A stretch of DNA of 64,000 nt. It comes from Thiosocius sp942490985. Lineage in GTDB: Bacteria > Pseudomonadota > Gammaproteobacteria > Chromatiales > Chromatiaceae. Made by a program: the position numbers and the translations under genes. The notes beneath the pieces were generated by a model, which saw only the letters and a program-made list of their open reading frames with translations, was not told the DNA's origin and did no database searches. The stretch lies in the NCBI GenBank assembly GCA_942490985.1, contig CALNYW010000002.1, forward strand, positions 1 through 64,000. The letters are read 5' to 3'. This document shows, piece by piece, positions 8,603 to 17,342 of this stretch. How positions within the stretch are numbered: the first letter of the stretch is position 1; every line of letters starts with the position of its first letter.

Positions 8603-11257
8603 TCAGCGGCGCGTTTTGCCTTCCTCATGCGGCGGCACGAAGATGCCGAGCCCGCGGGGACGGCCCGCGCCCTCGGCACTCGCATAGCGCTCGGCGATGG
8701 CGCGCAGCTCCTCCGCGCTGGCGTCGGGCACCGGCTCCCGCTCCGGCTGGCCGGGGAAGGTCTCGATCTCCAGCGTCTGGGTCGGGAACGCGAACTGCAC
8801 GCCCAGGGCATGGGCGAGGCGGATGATCTCCAGGAAGATGCGCTGGCGCTCCACCAGCTCGGCGGACCAATCCGGCACCTTGAAGAAGAAGTAGAGCAGG
8901 ATCGCCAGGTGGTCCGGGCCGAAGTCGTTCAGGACCACGTGGAACAGGTCCTTGCGCGTGGTCGGGTTGGTCTGAATGATGCGCTTGATGCCCTCCAGGA
9001 AGGCCTCGATGCGCTCCGGCGGGGTGTCGTAGCGAATACCGACCATCGTCCTAACGCGTCGATAGCTGCGCATGCCCATGTTGTCGACGACGCTGGAGAC
9101 GGCCGTGGAGTTGGGGATGGTCAGCACCGAGTCGTAGAAGGTGCGGATGCGGGTGCTGCGCAGGCCGATGCTCTGCACCGTGCCCTCCTTGTCGCCGATG
9201 ACCACCCAGTGGCCGATGCGGTAGGGGCGATCGGCCAGGATCATCAGCGAGCCGAAGACGTCGGTGAGGGTCTCGCGGGCGGCCAGCGCAACGGCGAGGC
9301 CGCCGACGCCCAGGCCGGCCAGCAGCGGCACCAGGTCGGCGCCGAGGATCTGCATGCCCCGGATCAGGAGCACGACGCTGAGCAGAAAGCCCAGGATGCG
9401 GGCGCCGATGCGCCACATGGTGGCGTCGATGCTGTCCTCCTTGATTCTCATACGCGGGGCGGCGATGACCGCCTCGGCCACCGCCTTGCACAGCGAGAAC
9501 ACGGCCCAGACGATCATGGCGACGATGATGGCCTTGCCGCCGAGCGCAACCGCGGTGAACAGCTCGCCGGTAACGTTGACCTCGTTCTCCAGGACATCGA
9601 GGACGACGGTGACGAGGATGGCGATGGCAATGGGTGACAGAATGCGCAGAAATCGGCTGTAGGGCCCGCCGACCCGTTTCGACCACCGCTTGATGCGGGT
9701 CGTCAGCAGGACCGAGGCCAACACCGTCAGCGCCAGGGACAACAGCAATGCGAGCCACTGCCACACGGTCTGGCCGCCGTGCAGGGCCTTGAGCCAGGCC
9801 GGCAGGCGGTCGATCAGCTCGCCCGACAGGCGCGCGCGCGCCACCAGATGCCCGGGGCTGGCGACGAAGTAATCGTAGAACCCTGGGGACGCCTCTGGTG
9901 ACGGATAGTCGAGCTCGGTCCCTGAAAAGGCGGCCTTGCGGTAGGGCAGATCGCGTACCGCGGCGAAGGCGTCGCGAATGGTCTTGACCGTCTCGGCGCT
10001 GAACAGGAACTCGCCCTGACGGTCGCCCTCGGTGATCTCGACGATCTCGATCTCGGTGCTCGGCAGGCGCCAGCGCAGGGACCCGGCGGCCTGCGTGAAG
10101 GGGCCGAGCGACCCCTCCCGCGCCGCCGCCACCATGATCTCGTCGGGTACCGCATCCAGCGGCGGCAGGATCAGCCGATCGATGACCTCCTTCAACATCA
10201 GCGCCGCCTCCTCACCGATCTCGAGTCGCAGCGCCTCGGGCATCCGGCTGAGGTCGAGCACGCCCGTTGCGCGCTCCAGCAGGCGTGTGGCCCGCGCTTC
10301 GACCTCCCTGGCCTGCGCCCGGCTCATGCGCGGCGGTCGCGCCTCGAGGGCCTGATTCGCCTCCATCACCAGCGCGTAGGCCTGGTTGATGCTTTCGAGG
10401 AAGCCGTTCAGGGTCGCACGGGGGCTTCCGGTGTCCACGGGCTGCAGGCGTTGTTGCAGCTTGGTCTGGCTCTCGTAGACCCCGTCGCTCCCGGTCAGCT
10501 CGACGACCTGCTCGTAGACGCCGGGCGTCGCATCGTCGCGGTAGGGCAGCGCCTTCACCCGCCGATAGATGCGGTCGGCGGCGGCCACGGTCTCGGCGGA
10601 GAACAGGAACTCGCCGGCGCGCGGACCCGCTTCCACGCGCGCAATACGGATCGATGTGCCGGGGATCTGCCACTCGCTCAGCGTGCTGTCCGCGACCGCC
10701 GTCTCGTCCGGGATGTCTGTCTCCGTTGGCAACGCGACACGGCTCAATGCGTCGTGCAGCAGTGCGACCCGCAGGATGCGCTCCGACCAATTGTCACCAT
10801 GGGGCGTGGCGCTGAAATCCAGCATGTCGGCGGCGCGTCGCAAAAGGCGATAGCTGTCCTCGTCGAATGCCCCGGTCTCCCGCTTCTTTGCGGCGAGCCG
10901 ATTCGCATCGTCCAGGAAGCCCCTCAGGGTGTCGCGCGGACTCGATGTCGTCGGCGGATGCAGTGGGTACGGATCGCCTGCTGCATCGCCGCCTGGTGCA
11001 GCGGAGGCGGCTAGCGGCAATACAAACAACAACAGCAGCAGCAGGAGTCGGACGGAAACTCGGAATCCGGGTACCGAAGCAACGCGCCTGTTTGTTGCAG
11101 GGACATTCTGACGGGGCCGAGGGCGTTGGCGATTGCTGGCAAGCGCGACCAAGACGTTGCGCGGTGGTCGCGCCGACCCTTTCGGGCGCCTTGCGGCACG
11201 GCACCGTTGCGATCGTCGCGCCGCGCTCGATCGAGTAAAGTTTCCGATGTTTGTCAC
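8603..11257 (-). CDS. Mechanosensitive ion channel (MscS family) with duplicated periplasmic domain
   Basis: Up to 884 residues. A signal-like segment (RLLLLLLLFVLPLAASA, near residue 70) suggests the true start is one of several alternative codons after 11257; the first ~50 residues are Arg-rich and doubtful. Two related ~150-residue extracytoplasmic units follow. Each opens with TLRGFLDD or TLNGFLES and contains the string EFLFSAETV near residues 220 and 412. After several membrane helices comes the MscS core: GVGGLAVALAARETLTDVFG in the pore helix and beta domain. The C-terminal cytoplasmic cage part ends with FPTQTLEI. The channel would release solutes on hypo-osmotic shock. Large periplasmic extensions occur in MscK/YbiO-like proteins, but this duplicated domain is not one I recognise by name. 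Confidence 0.85.
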   Translation of the reverse strand: MTNIGNFTRSSAARRSQRCRAARRPKGSARPPRNVLVALASNRQRPRPRQNVPATNRRVASVPGFRVSVRLLLLLLLFVLPLAASAAPGGDAAGDPYPLHPPTTSSPRDTLRGFLDDANRLAAKKRETGAFDEDSYRLLRRAADMLDFSATPHGDNWSERILRVALLHDALSRVALPTETDIPDETAVADSTLSEWQIPGTSIRIARVEAGPRAGEFLFSAETVAAADRIYRRVKALPYRDDATPGVYEQVVELTGSDGVYESQTKLQQRLQPVDTGSPRATLNGFLESINQAYALVMEANQALEARPPRMSRAQAREVEARATRLLERATGVLDLSRMPEALRLEIGEEAALMLKEVIDRLILPPLDAVPDEIMVAAAREGSLGPFTQAAGSLRWRLPSTEIEIVEITEGDRQGEFLFSAETVKTIRDAFAAVRDLPYRKAAFSGTELDYPSPEASPGFYDYFVASPGHLVARARLSGELIDRLPAWLKALHGGQTVWQWLALLLSLALTVLASVLLTTRIKRWSKRVGGPYSRFLRILSPIAIAILVTVVLDVLENEVNVTGELFTAVALGGKAIIVAMIVWAVFSLCKAVAEAVIAAPRMRIKEDSIDATMWRIGARILGFLLSVVLLIRGMQILGADLVPLLAGLGVGGLAVALAARETLTDVFGSLMILADRPYRIGHWVVIGDKEGTVQSIGLRSTRIRTFYDSVLTIPNSTAVSSVVDNMGMRSYRRVRTMVGIRYDTPPERIEAFLEGIKRIIQTNPTTRKDLFHVVLNDFGPDHLAILLYFFFKVPDWSAELVERQRIFLEIIRLAHALGVQFAFPTQTLEIETFPGQPEREPVPDASAEELRAIAERYASAEGAGRPRGLGIFVPPHEEGKTRR

Positions 11258-11496
11258 TGGCTATTTCCTCTCGCGACCGGTGCCTCTTGAAAACATAGTT
11301 CACGGTCGTGAGCACGGTGAAGGATGCCGCGATCGCGATCCCTCCACCGAGCCCAGCGATCGGTCCCGGCGCATCCGCGAGGCGCGAGTCAGTATACCGC
11401 CTCGCTTGCCCAGCTCGAGAAACCGCTCGCGGTGATCTCGGACCTACAGCCTCAGCGCGGGCAGTCTCAACGCCGAGACGTTGTCCGACGCCGATC
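11258..11496. other. Intergenic, nothing recognised
   Basis: No gene, repeat or RNA motif was found between the upstream end of the MscS gene and the acetyltransferase remnant. The MscS promoter should lie here but no convincing -35/-10 pair was seen. Confidence 0.3.
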
Positions 11497-11676
11497 GACG
11501 ACGCCCCCCGGTACCTGCTGGCGGATGCCCAGCGTCGCGTTTCGGCCGCCGGACGCGCCATGGCGGTCTATGCGGTCGTGGTGGAGGCACTGAATGACCG
11601 AGCGGTCGATTGCTATCGCGGATTCGGTTTCATCGCATTGCCGAGCCGCCCCAAGGAACGGCTCAAGAACAACTGA
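11497..11676 (+). pseudogene. C-terminal fragment of a GNAT acetyltransferase
   Basis: The reading ends with a typical GNAT tail: YLLADAQRRVSAAGRAMAVY, then VVVEALNDRAVDCYRGFGFI and a short basic end before TGA. The pattern ALNDRAVDCYRGFGF corresponds to the last helix and strand of GNAT proteins, especially the short toxins paired with DUF1778 antitoxins. The acetyl-CoA binding loop (R/Q-x-x-G-x-G/A) and the N-terminal half are missing and no antitoxin is seen, so this is a decayed remnant. Confidence 0.6.
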
Positions 11677-11688
11677 AACGTTTGGGAA

Positions 11689-11757
11689 GTAGGGTGGATA
11701 AGCGCAGCGCATCCACCAAAGCCAAGACGGCGGATGCGCTGCGCTTATCCGCCCTAC
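11689..11757. repeat. Inverted pair of GTAG-headed REP hairpins (BIME-like)
   Basis: Arm 1 (11689-11717) begins GTAGGGTGGATAAGCGCAGC. Arm 2 (11729-11757) is its near-perfect reverse complement and ends in CTAC. Each arm folds on itself (GGTGGAT with ATCCACC around GCGCAGCGC) and the two also pair with each other. Head-to-head GTAG REPs separated by a short spacer are the standard mobile unit of RAYT systems. Confidence 0.7.
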
Positions 11758-12307
11758 AGTGTTCACCTTGTTCTTCAACGGTTACCAAGACGCTGCTCCT
11801 GCCGCTTGGCTTGTTTATCGATTTAATCAAAGGCTGATCTACCAATTCGCTGTGTTTCGTGGTCTGTCACTGAATACTGTTCTATTGCCGAATTGATGCA
11901 TCTTTCCACGAATAACATCCGCTTCCAGCGGTGAGGCTGGCTCAGCGGCAAATACATCCGCTCATTCCCCGCCGTTCGACCCTTTACCAACCCATACCGC
12001 GAGAAGATCGCCATTGAGCTCACTGATACAGGAATGAATGAATCAGGAAATCGCGTTCTCCGGGACGCCTATGAAATCGCCTGGGGTGAGGCCCTCAACC
12101 GCATCCGAACCGGCGTGCGCGCTTTGCACGGTCTAGTCGCCTCTTGGTCATCGTTCCGTAATACACGCTCACGGATCGCCAACAGTGCAGGAATTGATCC
12201 CAGAATGTCCTCTGCTGTCGGGTGCAAGTCGGCTACCCTCCAATCGTGCATGGGTGGGTTTGCCCCGGACGAGATCGGCGAACCTGGAGCGAGAAACTGG
12301 AGCGAAG
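11758..12307. other. Intergenic region upstream of the MalT-like gene
   Basis: Several short frames exist on both strands but none resembles a known family. A minus-strand reading near 12090-12260 (MHDWRVADLHPTAEDILG and onward) is protein-like but has no start or partner I can support. No tRNA or CRISPR is present. Confidence 0.3.
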
Positions 12308-15115
12308 ATGACGGAACCACTGACCTTGGGTGAGCGACTGCGCCATCAGGGTGTCGCCCGGCGGGGTTTTCCGAGGCTTGCCGAGCCACCGACGGTTTCC
12401 CGCCCAGCGAACGAACAGGTTTTCCTCCGCGCAAAGCTCTACCCGCCGGCGACCACGCGCCAGCTGATCTGCCGGCCGCGCTTGCACGGTCTGCTCGATC
12501 ACGCGTTGCAGGTGCCGTTCACACTGGTCTCGGCCGCGGCAGGCTACGGCAAGAGCGTGGCCGTGAGCCAGTGGCTCGAATCCATCGAGACCCCGGGCGC
12601 CTGGCTGTCCCTTGACGCTGGGGACCGTGACGCTGCGACCTTTCTGCGCTACACGGTGGCCGCCATACGCACGGCGTTGCCCGCGGCATGCCAACACACC
12701 GAGGCGGCGCTCGATGCACCGCATCGCCCACCAACAGCCCTGCTGGGAGCGAGCCTGGTCAACGATCTCGATGCGATCGACGCGCCCTTCGTGCTCGTCT
12801 TGGACGATTATCACCGGCTCGGCGGAGAATCCGAGGTTCACGAGCTGATCAGCCGCCTGTTGTGTTACCCCCCGCGATGGGTCCATCTGGTCGTCATCAG
12901 CCGCTGCGACCCGCCTTTGAGCTTGTCCAGACTGCGCGCCGCCGGCCAGCTTGCGGACTTGACGCAGCAGGAGTTGGCCTTTACCGATGCGGAGGTCCAC
13001 GAGCTGGTGGAGAGGGCGACTGGCCGGGTTCCCGAGCCGCGGTTGGTCGAGGATCTACAGCGCCGCGTGGAGGGGTGGGGGGTTGGCCTGGGACTGATCG
13101 TTAGGGCGATGCGCGGTCGCGACGACGGCGCTGAGCTCGCCCGGGCACTGCGCAGAAGCGAGCGTCCCATCAGCGAGTATTTGCTTCAGGAGGTCATCGC
13201 CTCGCAGCCGCCCGCGATCCTGGAATCGATGCTGAGGCTCTCGATCCTCGACCGCTTCTGCGCCGGCCTGTGCGATGCGGTCTGCGGCCCGAAGGCCGCA
13301 GTCGGGCCGCGTGATGGCGAGGGATGCGGATTCGAGGAGACCCTCGAGGAGGCCGGACTCTTCACCATCCGGCTGGATGAGCAGGGCGTCTGGTTCCGCT
13401 TCCACCCACTGCTGCGGCAAACGCTCAGGGCGGAGCTGGAGCGGCGCGTGGACCCGACCGGAATCTCCGCGCTGCATCGGCGCGCGGGCGTCTGGCTCGC
13501 GGACGCGGGGCTGATCGACGAGGCGGTCACGCACGCGCTCGCCGGCGAGGACCCGCTACTTGCGGCACGCATCGTCGAGTCGCATCGGTTCATCCCACAC
13601 CCGACATGCCCCTGGTACTTTGCCGCCAAGTGGCTGCCGCACTTGCCGGGGCAGTTGAAACGTGAACGGCCCGGGCTCCTGATCGCCCAGGCCTGGGTGC
13701 TGTACGGTCAGTGCAGAGTCGCGGCCATTGGGCCCCTGCTCGACGCCATCGACGCGGTGTCGGCGAAGGCGGACTTGGACCCCGTCATGATCGGAGAGTT
13801 GAGCTTCTTCCGCGGACACGCCGCGTTCCACAGCGTCGAGGACAACGCCAGCCTCAGCCTGTTCGAGACCGCCCTGCAGCATCTACCGAAGGACGAGGGG
13901 CGCTTATGCGCGAGCGTTCAGATCCACTATGCCCTCGCACTGCAGAAGGCCGGTCATGCGGCCGGGGCACGGAGGCACCTGCGAGCCTTGGTCTCGCGGG
14001 AGGAGATCAGCGTCTCACAGGACGCCGCCCGGCTGCAGACCGGTCTGGGGCTGGTGCACCTGCTCGAAGCCGACCTCTTCTCTCTGCAGCGCGAGATCGA
14101 GCTCCTCGATCGGGGCTTGTGGCGCGATGCAGCGATGCCCATGGCGCACTGGTGGTGCTATCTGGCGGCCGTTGTGCGACTGCTGCGCCACGACGCCGAC
14201 GCGGCCCCGCCGCTGTTGGAGCCGAACATGGAGCGGTGTTCCTCACTCTACCGGCGGCTGGCGATGGATAGCCTCGCGATCCGGGCCGTCAGCTTTCAGA
14301 GTCGGGGCCGCGGGCGCGACGCGCGGGCAAGCCTCACCGCAATGGCGGAGCTGGCCGCTCACGCGAATGACCCCTGCTCCCACGCCATCGCCGCGTCCTG
14401 CCACGCGCGCATCGCATTGATGGACGGTCAGCTCGGGCAGGCCCGAGAACGCATCGAAACCCTCGATGACGCCGCGGACCGGGGATACATGTTCTTTTGG
14501 TTCGAGACGCCGCGCCTGACCGAGTGCCGCCTGCTCGTCGCGGAGGCCAGCAAGAGGAGCCTCAAGCGCACGCTGTCGCGGCTCGACCGCTACGAGCGCG
14601 AGAGCCGCGCCGTACACAATAAGCTGAAGCTGATCGAGATCCTGACCCTCCAAGCAACCGCGCTGGCGAGGCAGGGTCGGACCGAGCAGGCCCTGGCGAG
14701 CTTGCGCGAGGCCGTCGACCTCGCCAGTCCCGGCTGGGTGACGTGGCCCTTCGTCGAGTTGGGCCAGCCGATGGCCGATTTGCTCGGCGGATTGGCGGCC
14801 ACGGCGAGCACCACGGACTTCGTACGCTTGGCCATCGACGGCATTCTGAATCCGGACGCGCCACTGCCGATCGAGCGCCGCAAGACCCCGGACGAATCGC
14901 TCACGGAACGGGAACACCATGTCCTCAATCTGCTGGTCTCGCGCCTGACCGACAAGGAAATCGCCCGTCGACTCGATGTCTCGCCGCAGACCGTGAATTC
15001 CCACTTGAAGAGCATCTATCGCAAGCTCGGCGTCAGCAGCCGCCGGCAGGCCGCGAATGCCGCCCGGGCGCTCGGCACCTCGCAAAGACCGATGGGCGGA
15101 GCAGCGTACCGCTGA
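12308..15115 (+). CDS. MalT-like LuxR-family transcriptional regulator (STAND ATPase)
   Basis: 935 residues. After a ~35-residue lead comes the NTPase: Walker A SAAAGYGKS at about 75-83 and Walker B VLVLDDYHRL. A long helical, TPR-like sensor region fills the middle. The last ~65 residues are a LuxR helix-turn-helix (SLTEREHHVLNLLVSRLTDK, IARRLDVSPQTVNSHLKSIY). The family is an ATP-dependent activator that oligomerises on effector binding. ATG 12308 has GGAG 5-9 bases upstream. The stop overlaps the ATG of the TauE/SafE gene (TGATG), so the two are translationally coupled and the exporter or its substrate is the likely partner or target. The effector is unknown. Confidence 0.85.
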   Translation: MTEPLTLGERLRHQGVARRGFPRLAEPPTVSRPANEQVFLRAKLYPPATTRQLICRPRLHGLLDHALQVPFTLVSAAAGYGKSVAVSQWLESIETPGAWLSLDAGDRDAATFLRYTVAAIRTALPAACQHTEAALDAPHRPPTALLGASLVNDLDAIDAPFVLVLDDYHRLGGESEVHELISRLLCYPPRWVHLVVISRCDPPLSLSRLRAAGQLADLTQQELAFTDAEVHELVERATGRVPEPRLVEDLQRRVEGWGVGLGLIVRAMRGRDDGAELARALRRSERPISEYLLQEVIASQPPAILESMLRLSILDRFCAGLCDAVCGPKAAVGPRDGEGCGFEETLEEAGLFTIRLDEQGVWFRFHPLLRQTLRAELERRVDPTGISALHRRAGVWLADAGLIDEAVTHALAGEDPLLAARIVESHRFIPHPTCPWYFAAKWLPHLPGQLKRERPGLLIAQAWVLYGQCRVAAIGPLLDAIDAVSAKADLDPVMIGELSFFRGHAAFHSVEDNASLSLFETALQHLPKDEGRLCASVQIHYALALQKAGHAAGARRHLRALVSREEISVSQDAARLQTGLGLVHLLEADLFSLQREIELLDRGLWRDAAMPMAHWWCYLAAVVRLLRHDADAAPPLLEPNMERCSSLYRRLAMDSLAIRAVSFQSRGRGRDARASLTAMAELAAHANDPCSHAIAASCHARIALMDGQLGQARERIETLDDAADRGYMFFWFETPRLTECRLLVAEASKRSLKRTLSRLDRYERESRAVHNKLKLIEILTLQATALARQGRTEQALASLREAVDLASPGWVTWPFVELGQPMADLLGGLAATASTTDFVRLAIDGILNPDAPLPIERRKTPDESLTEREHHVLNLLVSRLTDKEIARRLDVSPQTVNSHLKSIYRKLGVSSRRQAANAARALGTSQRPMGGAAYR

Positions 15116-15927
15116 TGGAAGAACTCATTCTGCGCATCCTCGCCTTCGCCGTCGCCGGCTATGCGGCGGGCCTCTTGTCCGGCCTGTTCGGGATCGGCGG
15201 CGGCATCGTGAATATGCCGCTTTTCATCTACCTGATGCCGCAATTCGGTGTCGATCACCGCGTGCTCATGCACATGGCCCTGGGCACATCGGTGGCGCTG
15301 ATCATACCGACGACGCTTGCGGCTGTCCGGGAGGCTTACGCCGAGGGTCGTTTGGATCTAGCCTACTTCCGCGTCTGGGCGCTTGGCCTCCTCGCCGGGG
15401 TCATGCTTGGCAATCTGCTGTTGCCCTTCCTCTCGACCGAGATGCTCAAGGCCATCTTCGTGGTCTTCATGCTGGTTCTCTGCGTCTATGAAGGGTTCGT
15501 GCCGGACCGGATCGTCGTGGCAACCTCACCTCCACGCGGCCTTCGACAGATCGGAGTCGCCGCCGGTATCGGCTGCAGCGCCGCCCTGACGGGCACCGCC
15601 GGCGGCGCGATCACCACCCCGGTGCTCAAGGCATTCAGCACGCCGTTGCGCAACGCAAGCGCCATCGGCATTGCCGGCGGCCTGGTGGTGGGTCTGGTCT
15701 CGAGCGGCGGTGCCATCTTCAATGGCTGGGAAACGCCCGGGCGTCCGGCGTATTCCCTCGGCTATATCGATTTGCCAATCTTCTTGGCAATGCTTCCTAC
15801 CTCGATGCTCGGCGCGCCATTCGGGGTCAAGATCGGCAACGCGCTCAGCAAGGTCTGGATGCAGCGCCTCTATGCGTTACTGCTGTTCGTCGTCGCGGTA
15901 GACATGGCCCGTTCGCTCATGACGTGA
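15115..15927 (+). CDS. TauE/SafE-family membrane permease
   Basis: 270 residues, about eight membrane segments in two repeated halves. Each half carries the family glycine signature: LLSGLFGIGGGIVNMPLFI at residues 20-39 and LTGTAGGAITTPVLKAFSTP in the second half. The family exports or imports sulfite, sulfoacetate and other organosulfur anions, or is of unknown substrate. The start codon overlaps the stop of the MalT-like regulator by one base, so the pair is an operon. No sulfur gene is adjacent, so the substrate is open. Confidence 0.85.
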   Translation: MEELILRILAFAVAGYAAGLLSGLFGIGGGIVNMPLFIYLMPQFGVDHRVLMHMALGTSVALIIPTTLAAVREAYAEGRLDLAYFRVWALGLLAGVMLGNLLLPFLSTEMLKAIFVVFMLVLCVYEGFVPDRIVVATSPPRGLRQIGVAAGIGCSAALTGTAGGAITTPVLKAFSTPLRNASAIGIAGGLVVGLVSSGGAIFNGWETPGRPAYSLGYIDLPIFLAMLPTSMLGAPFGVKIGNALSKVWMQRLYALLLFVVAVDMARSLMT

Positions 15928-16052
15928 AATTGCTCTGAGCCTTCGTGGGCTGGTCTCGACGGGGATCCGGCAGCCTAACCTGCGGTCCCCTGACGTCGGA
16001 CACCCCTTGCCCTTCGCCACTGCGCGGCCTTATCGCATTCTTCGAGGTGACC

Positions 16053-16538
16053 TTAAGACGCCGCTGCCCCGTCCCAAGCTTGCTCGGCGGCGCTCGCGAT
16101 CATCAGGAAATCCCTCGGATTCAGGGAGGCCCGCCCGATCAAACCGCCGTCGATATCTCCTTGGCGCAAGAGCTCCGGCGCGTCATCGCGATTCATGCTC
16201 CAGCCGCGCAGGATGCGGGTTCTCTCGGCAAGGTCCGCCCGGTGAGCGGCAAGCCGTTGCCGGATGAACGCGTGCACGTGCTGGACCTGAGCCGGCGTCG
16301 CGCTCTTATCGGTTCCAATCGCCCAGAGGGGTTCATACGCGACCTCTATGGCGTCGAAGGCGTCTACGCCGCAAAGGTCGATGATGCCGTCAAGCTGCAG
16401 GAACGGAAAGGGTGGACACACGGCGATCTCGCAACGTGAGACCTCGCCGACGCCTTCGACGATACCGGCCAACACATGCCGAGCCCCCTCCTTGGTGCCA
16501 TTCATCTTCCAGTTGCCAACGATCAGCGGGCGACGCAT
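16053..16538 (-). pseudogene. Triosephosphate isomerase with large internal deletion
   Basis: The first 48 residues (MRRPLIVGNWKMNGTKEGAR, then CPPFPFLQ) and the last ~95 (VAYEPLWAIGT, IDGGLIGRASL) are clear TpiA. The ~100 residues between, including the catalytic His of loop 4, are missing in frame. Lys11 and the catalytic Glu69 (in AYEP) remain. The phosphate-binding GGS is changed to GWS. At 161 residues against the usual ~250 it cannot form a complete TIM barrel. It lies next to a cluster of other sugar-phosphate genes, also damaged. A functional copy must exist elsewhere if the cell uses the pathway. Confidence 0.85.
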
Positions 16539-16708
16539 CACAACCTCCGCGAAAGCCAGCGGCGAGGCTAGCGCATGGGCAGGCAGTGCTCTATGCCTGA
16601 ATTCGAGGTATGGCGACAAGGACCATCGGCCCTAAACTCGACGGGAATGAAAGAGCAAGAAGCAGAGCGAGGCCCGGCCTGCCTGGGCAGCGGGTTTGCG
16701 ACAGTTTT

Positions 16709-17305
16709 ATGAAAGATTCATTACCTCTTGTTTACCTGGCCCGCCATGGTGAAACGGCTTGGTCGCTGTCGGGCCAACACACCGGGCTGACCGATCTGCC
16801 CCTCACGGAGCGTGGCGAGCGCAATGCAGCGGCTCTTCAGGCGCGGTTGCGTGGAGAGACCTTCGCCAGCGTATGGACCAGTCCACTGCAGCGGGCCAAG
16901 CGCACCTGTGACCTCGCCGGCTTCGGCGCGGTGGCCGAGGTCGACCGGGACCTGGTCGAGTGGAACTACGGCGACTACGAGGGGCTGAAGACGGTCGAGA
17001 TCCATCAGCAACGGCCAGGCTGGCAGCTCTTTCGCGACGGCTGCCCGAACGGCGAATCCCCGAGCGACGTCGGCGCCCGGGCCGACCGGGTGATCGAGCG
17101 CGCCCGCGCGGTCGACGGCAACCTGCTGCTGTTCTCCAGCGGACATTTCTTGCGCGTGCTAGCCGCACGCTGGCTCGGGCTCGATGCGGCGGCCGGCCGT
17201 TGCTTCCTGCTCAGCACGGCGGCCCTGAGCGCGCTGAGCTACGAGCACAACCGCTCGCAGCCGGTCATCCAGCTTTGGAACGACACCCGCCACGTCGGCG
17301 GCTAG
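16709..17305 (+). CDS. Histidine phosphatase family protein
   Basis: 198 residues with the full catalytic set of the phosphoglycerate-mutase/acid-phosphatase branch. RHGET near residue 11 holds the phosphorylated His, SPLQRAKRT holds a binding Arg, VEWNYGDYEG holds the acid/base Glu, and SSGHFLRVLA holds the second His. The substrate could be a sugar phosphate, which fits the neighbouring phosphoketolase, glycogen phosphorylase and phosphoglucomutase. The exact reaction cannot be told. ATG 16709 is the first start near the domain. It is the only member of this cluster with an intact frame. The phosphoketolase starts 37 bp later on the same strand, so the two were probably one operon. Confidence 0.85.
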   Translation: MKDSLPLVYLARHGETAWSLSGQHTGLTDLPLTERGERNAAALQARLRGETFASVWTSPLQRAKRTCDLAGFGAVAEVDRDLVEWNYGDYEGLKTVEIHQQRPGWQLFRDGCPNGESPSDVGARADRVIERARAVDGNLLLFSSGHFLRVLAARWLGLDAAAGRCFLLSTAALSALSYEHNRSQPVIQLWNDTRHVGG

Positions 17306-17342
17306 CTCGAACAGGCATCATCACAGACAGGAGCCAAGAACC

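Noticed and set aside
12034..12333. A 99-codon plus-strand frame before the MalT-like gene
   Set aside because: It overlaps the real start of the regulator in another frame and resembles no protein family.
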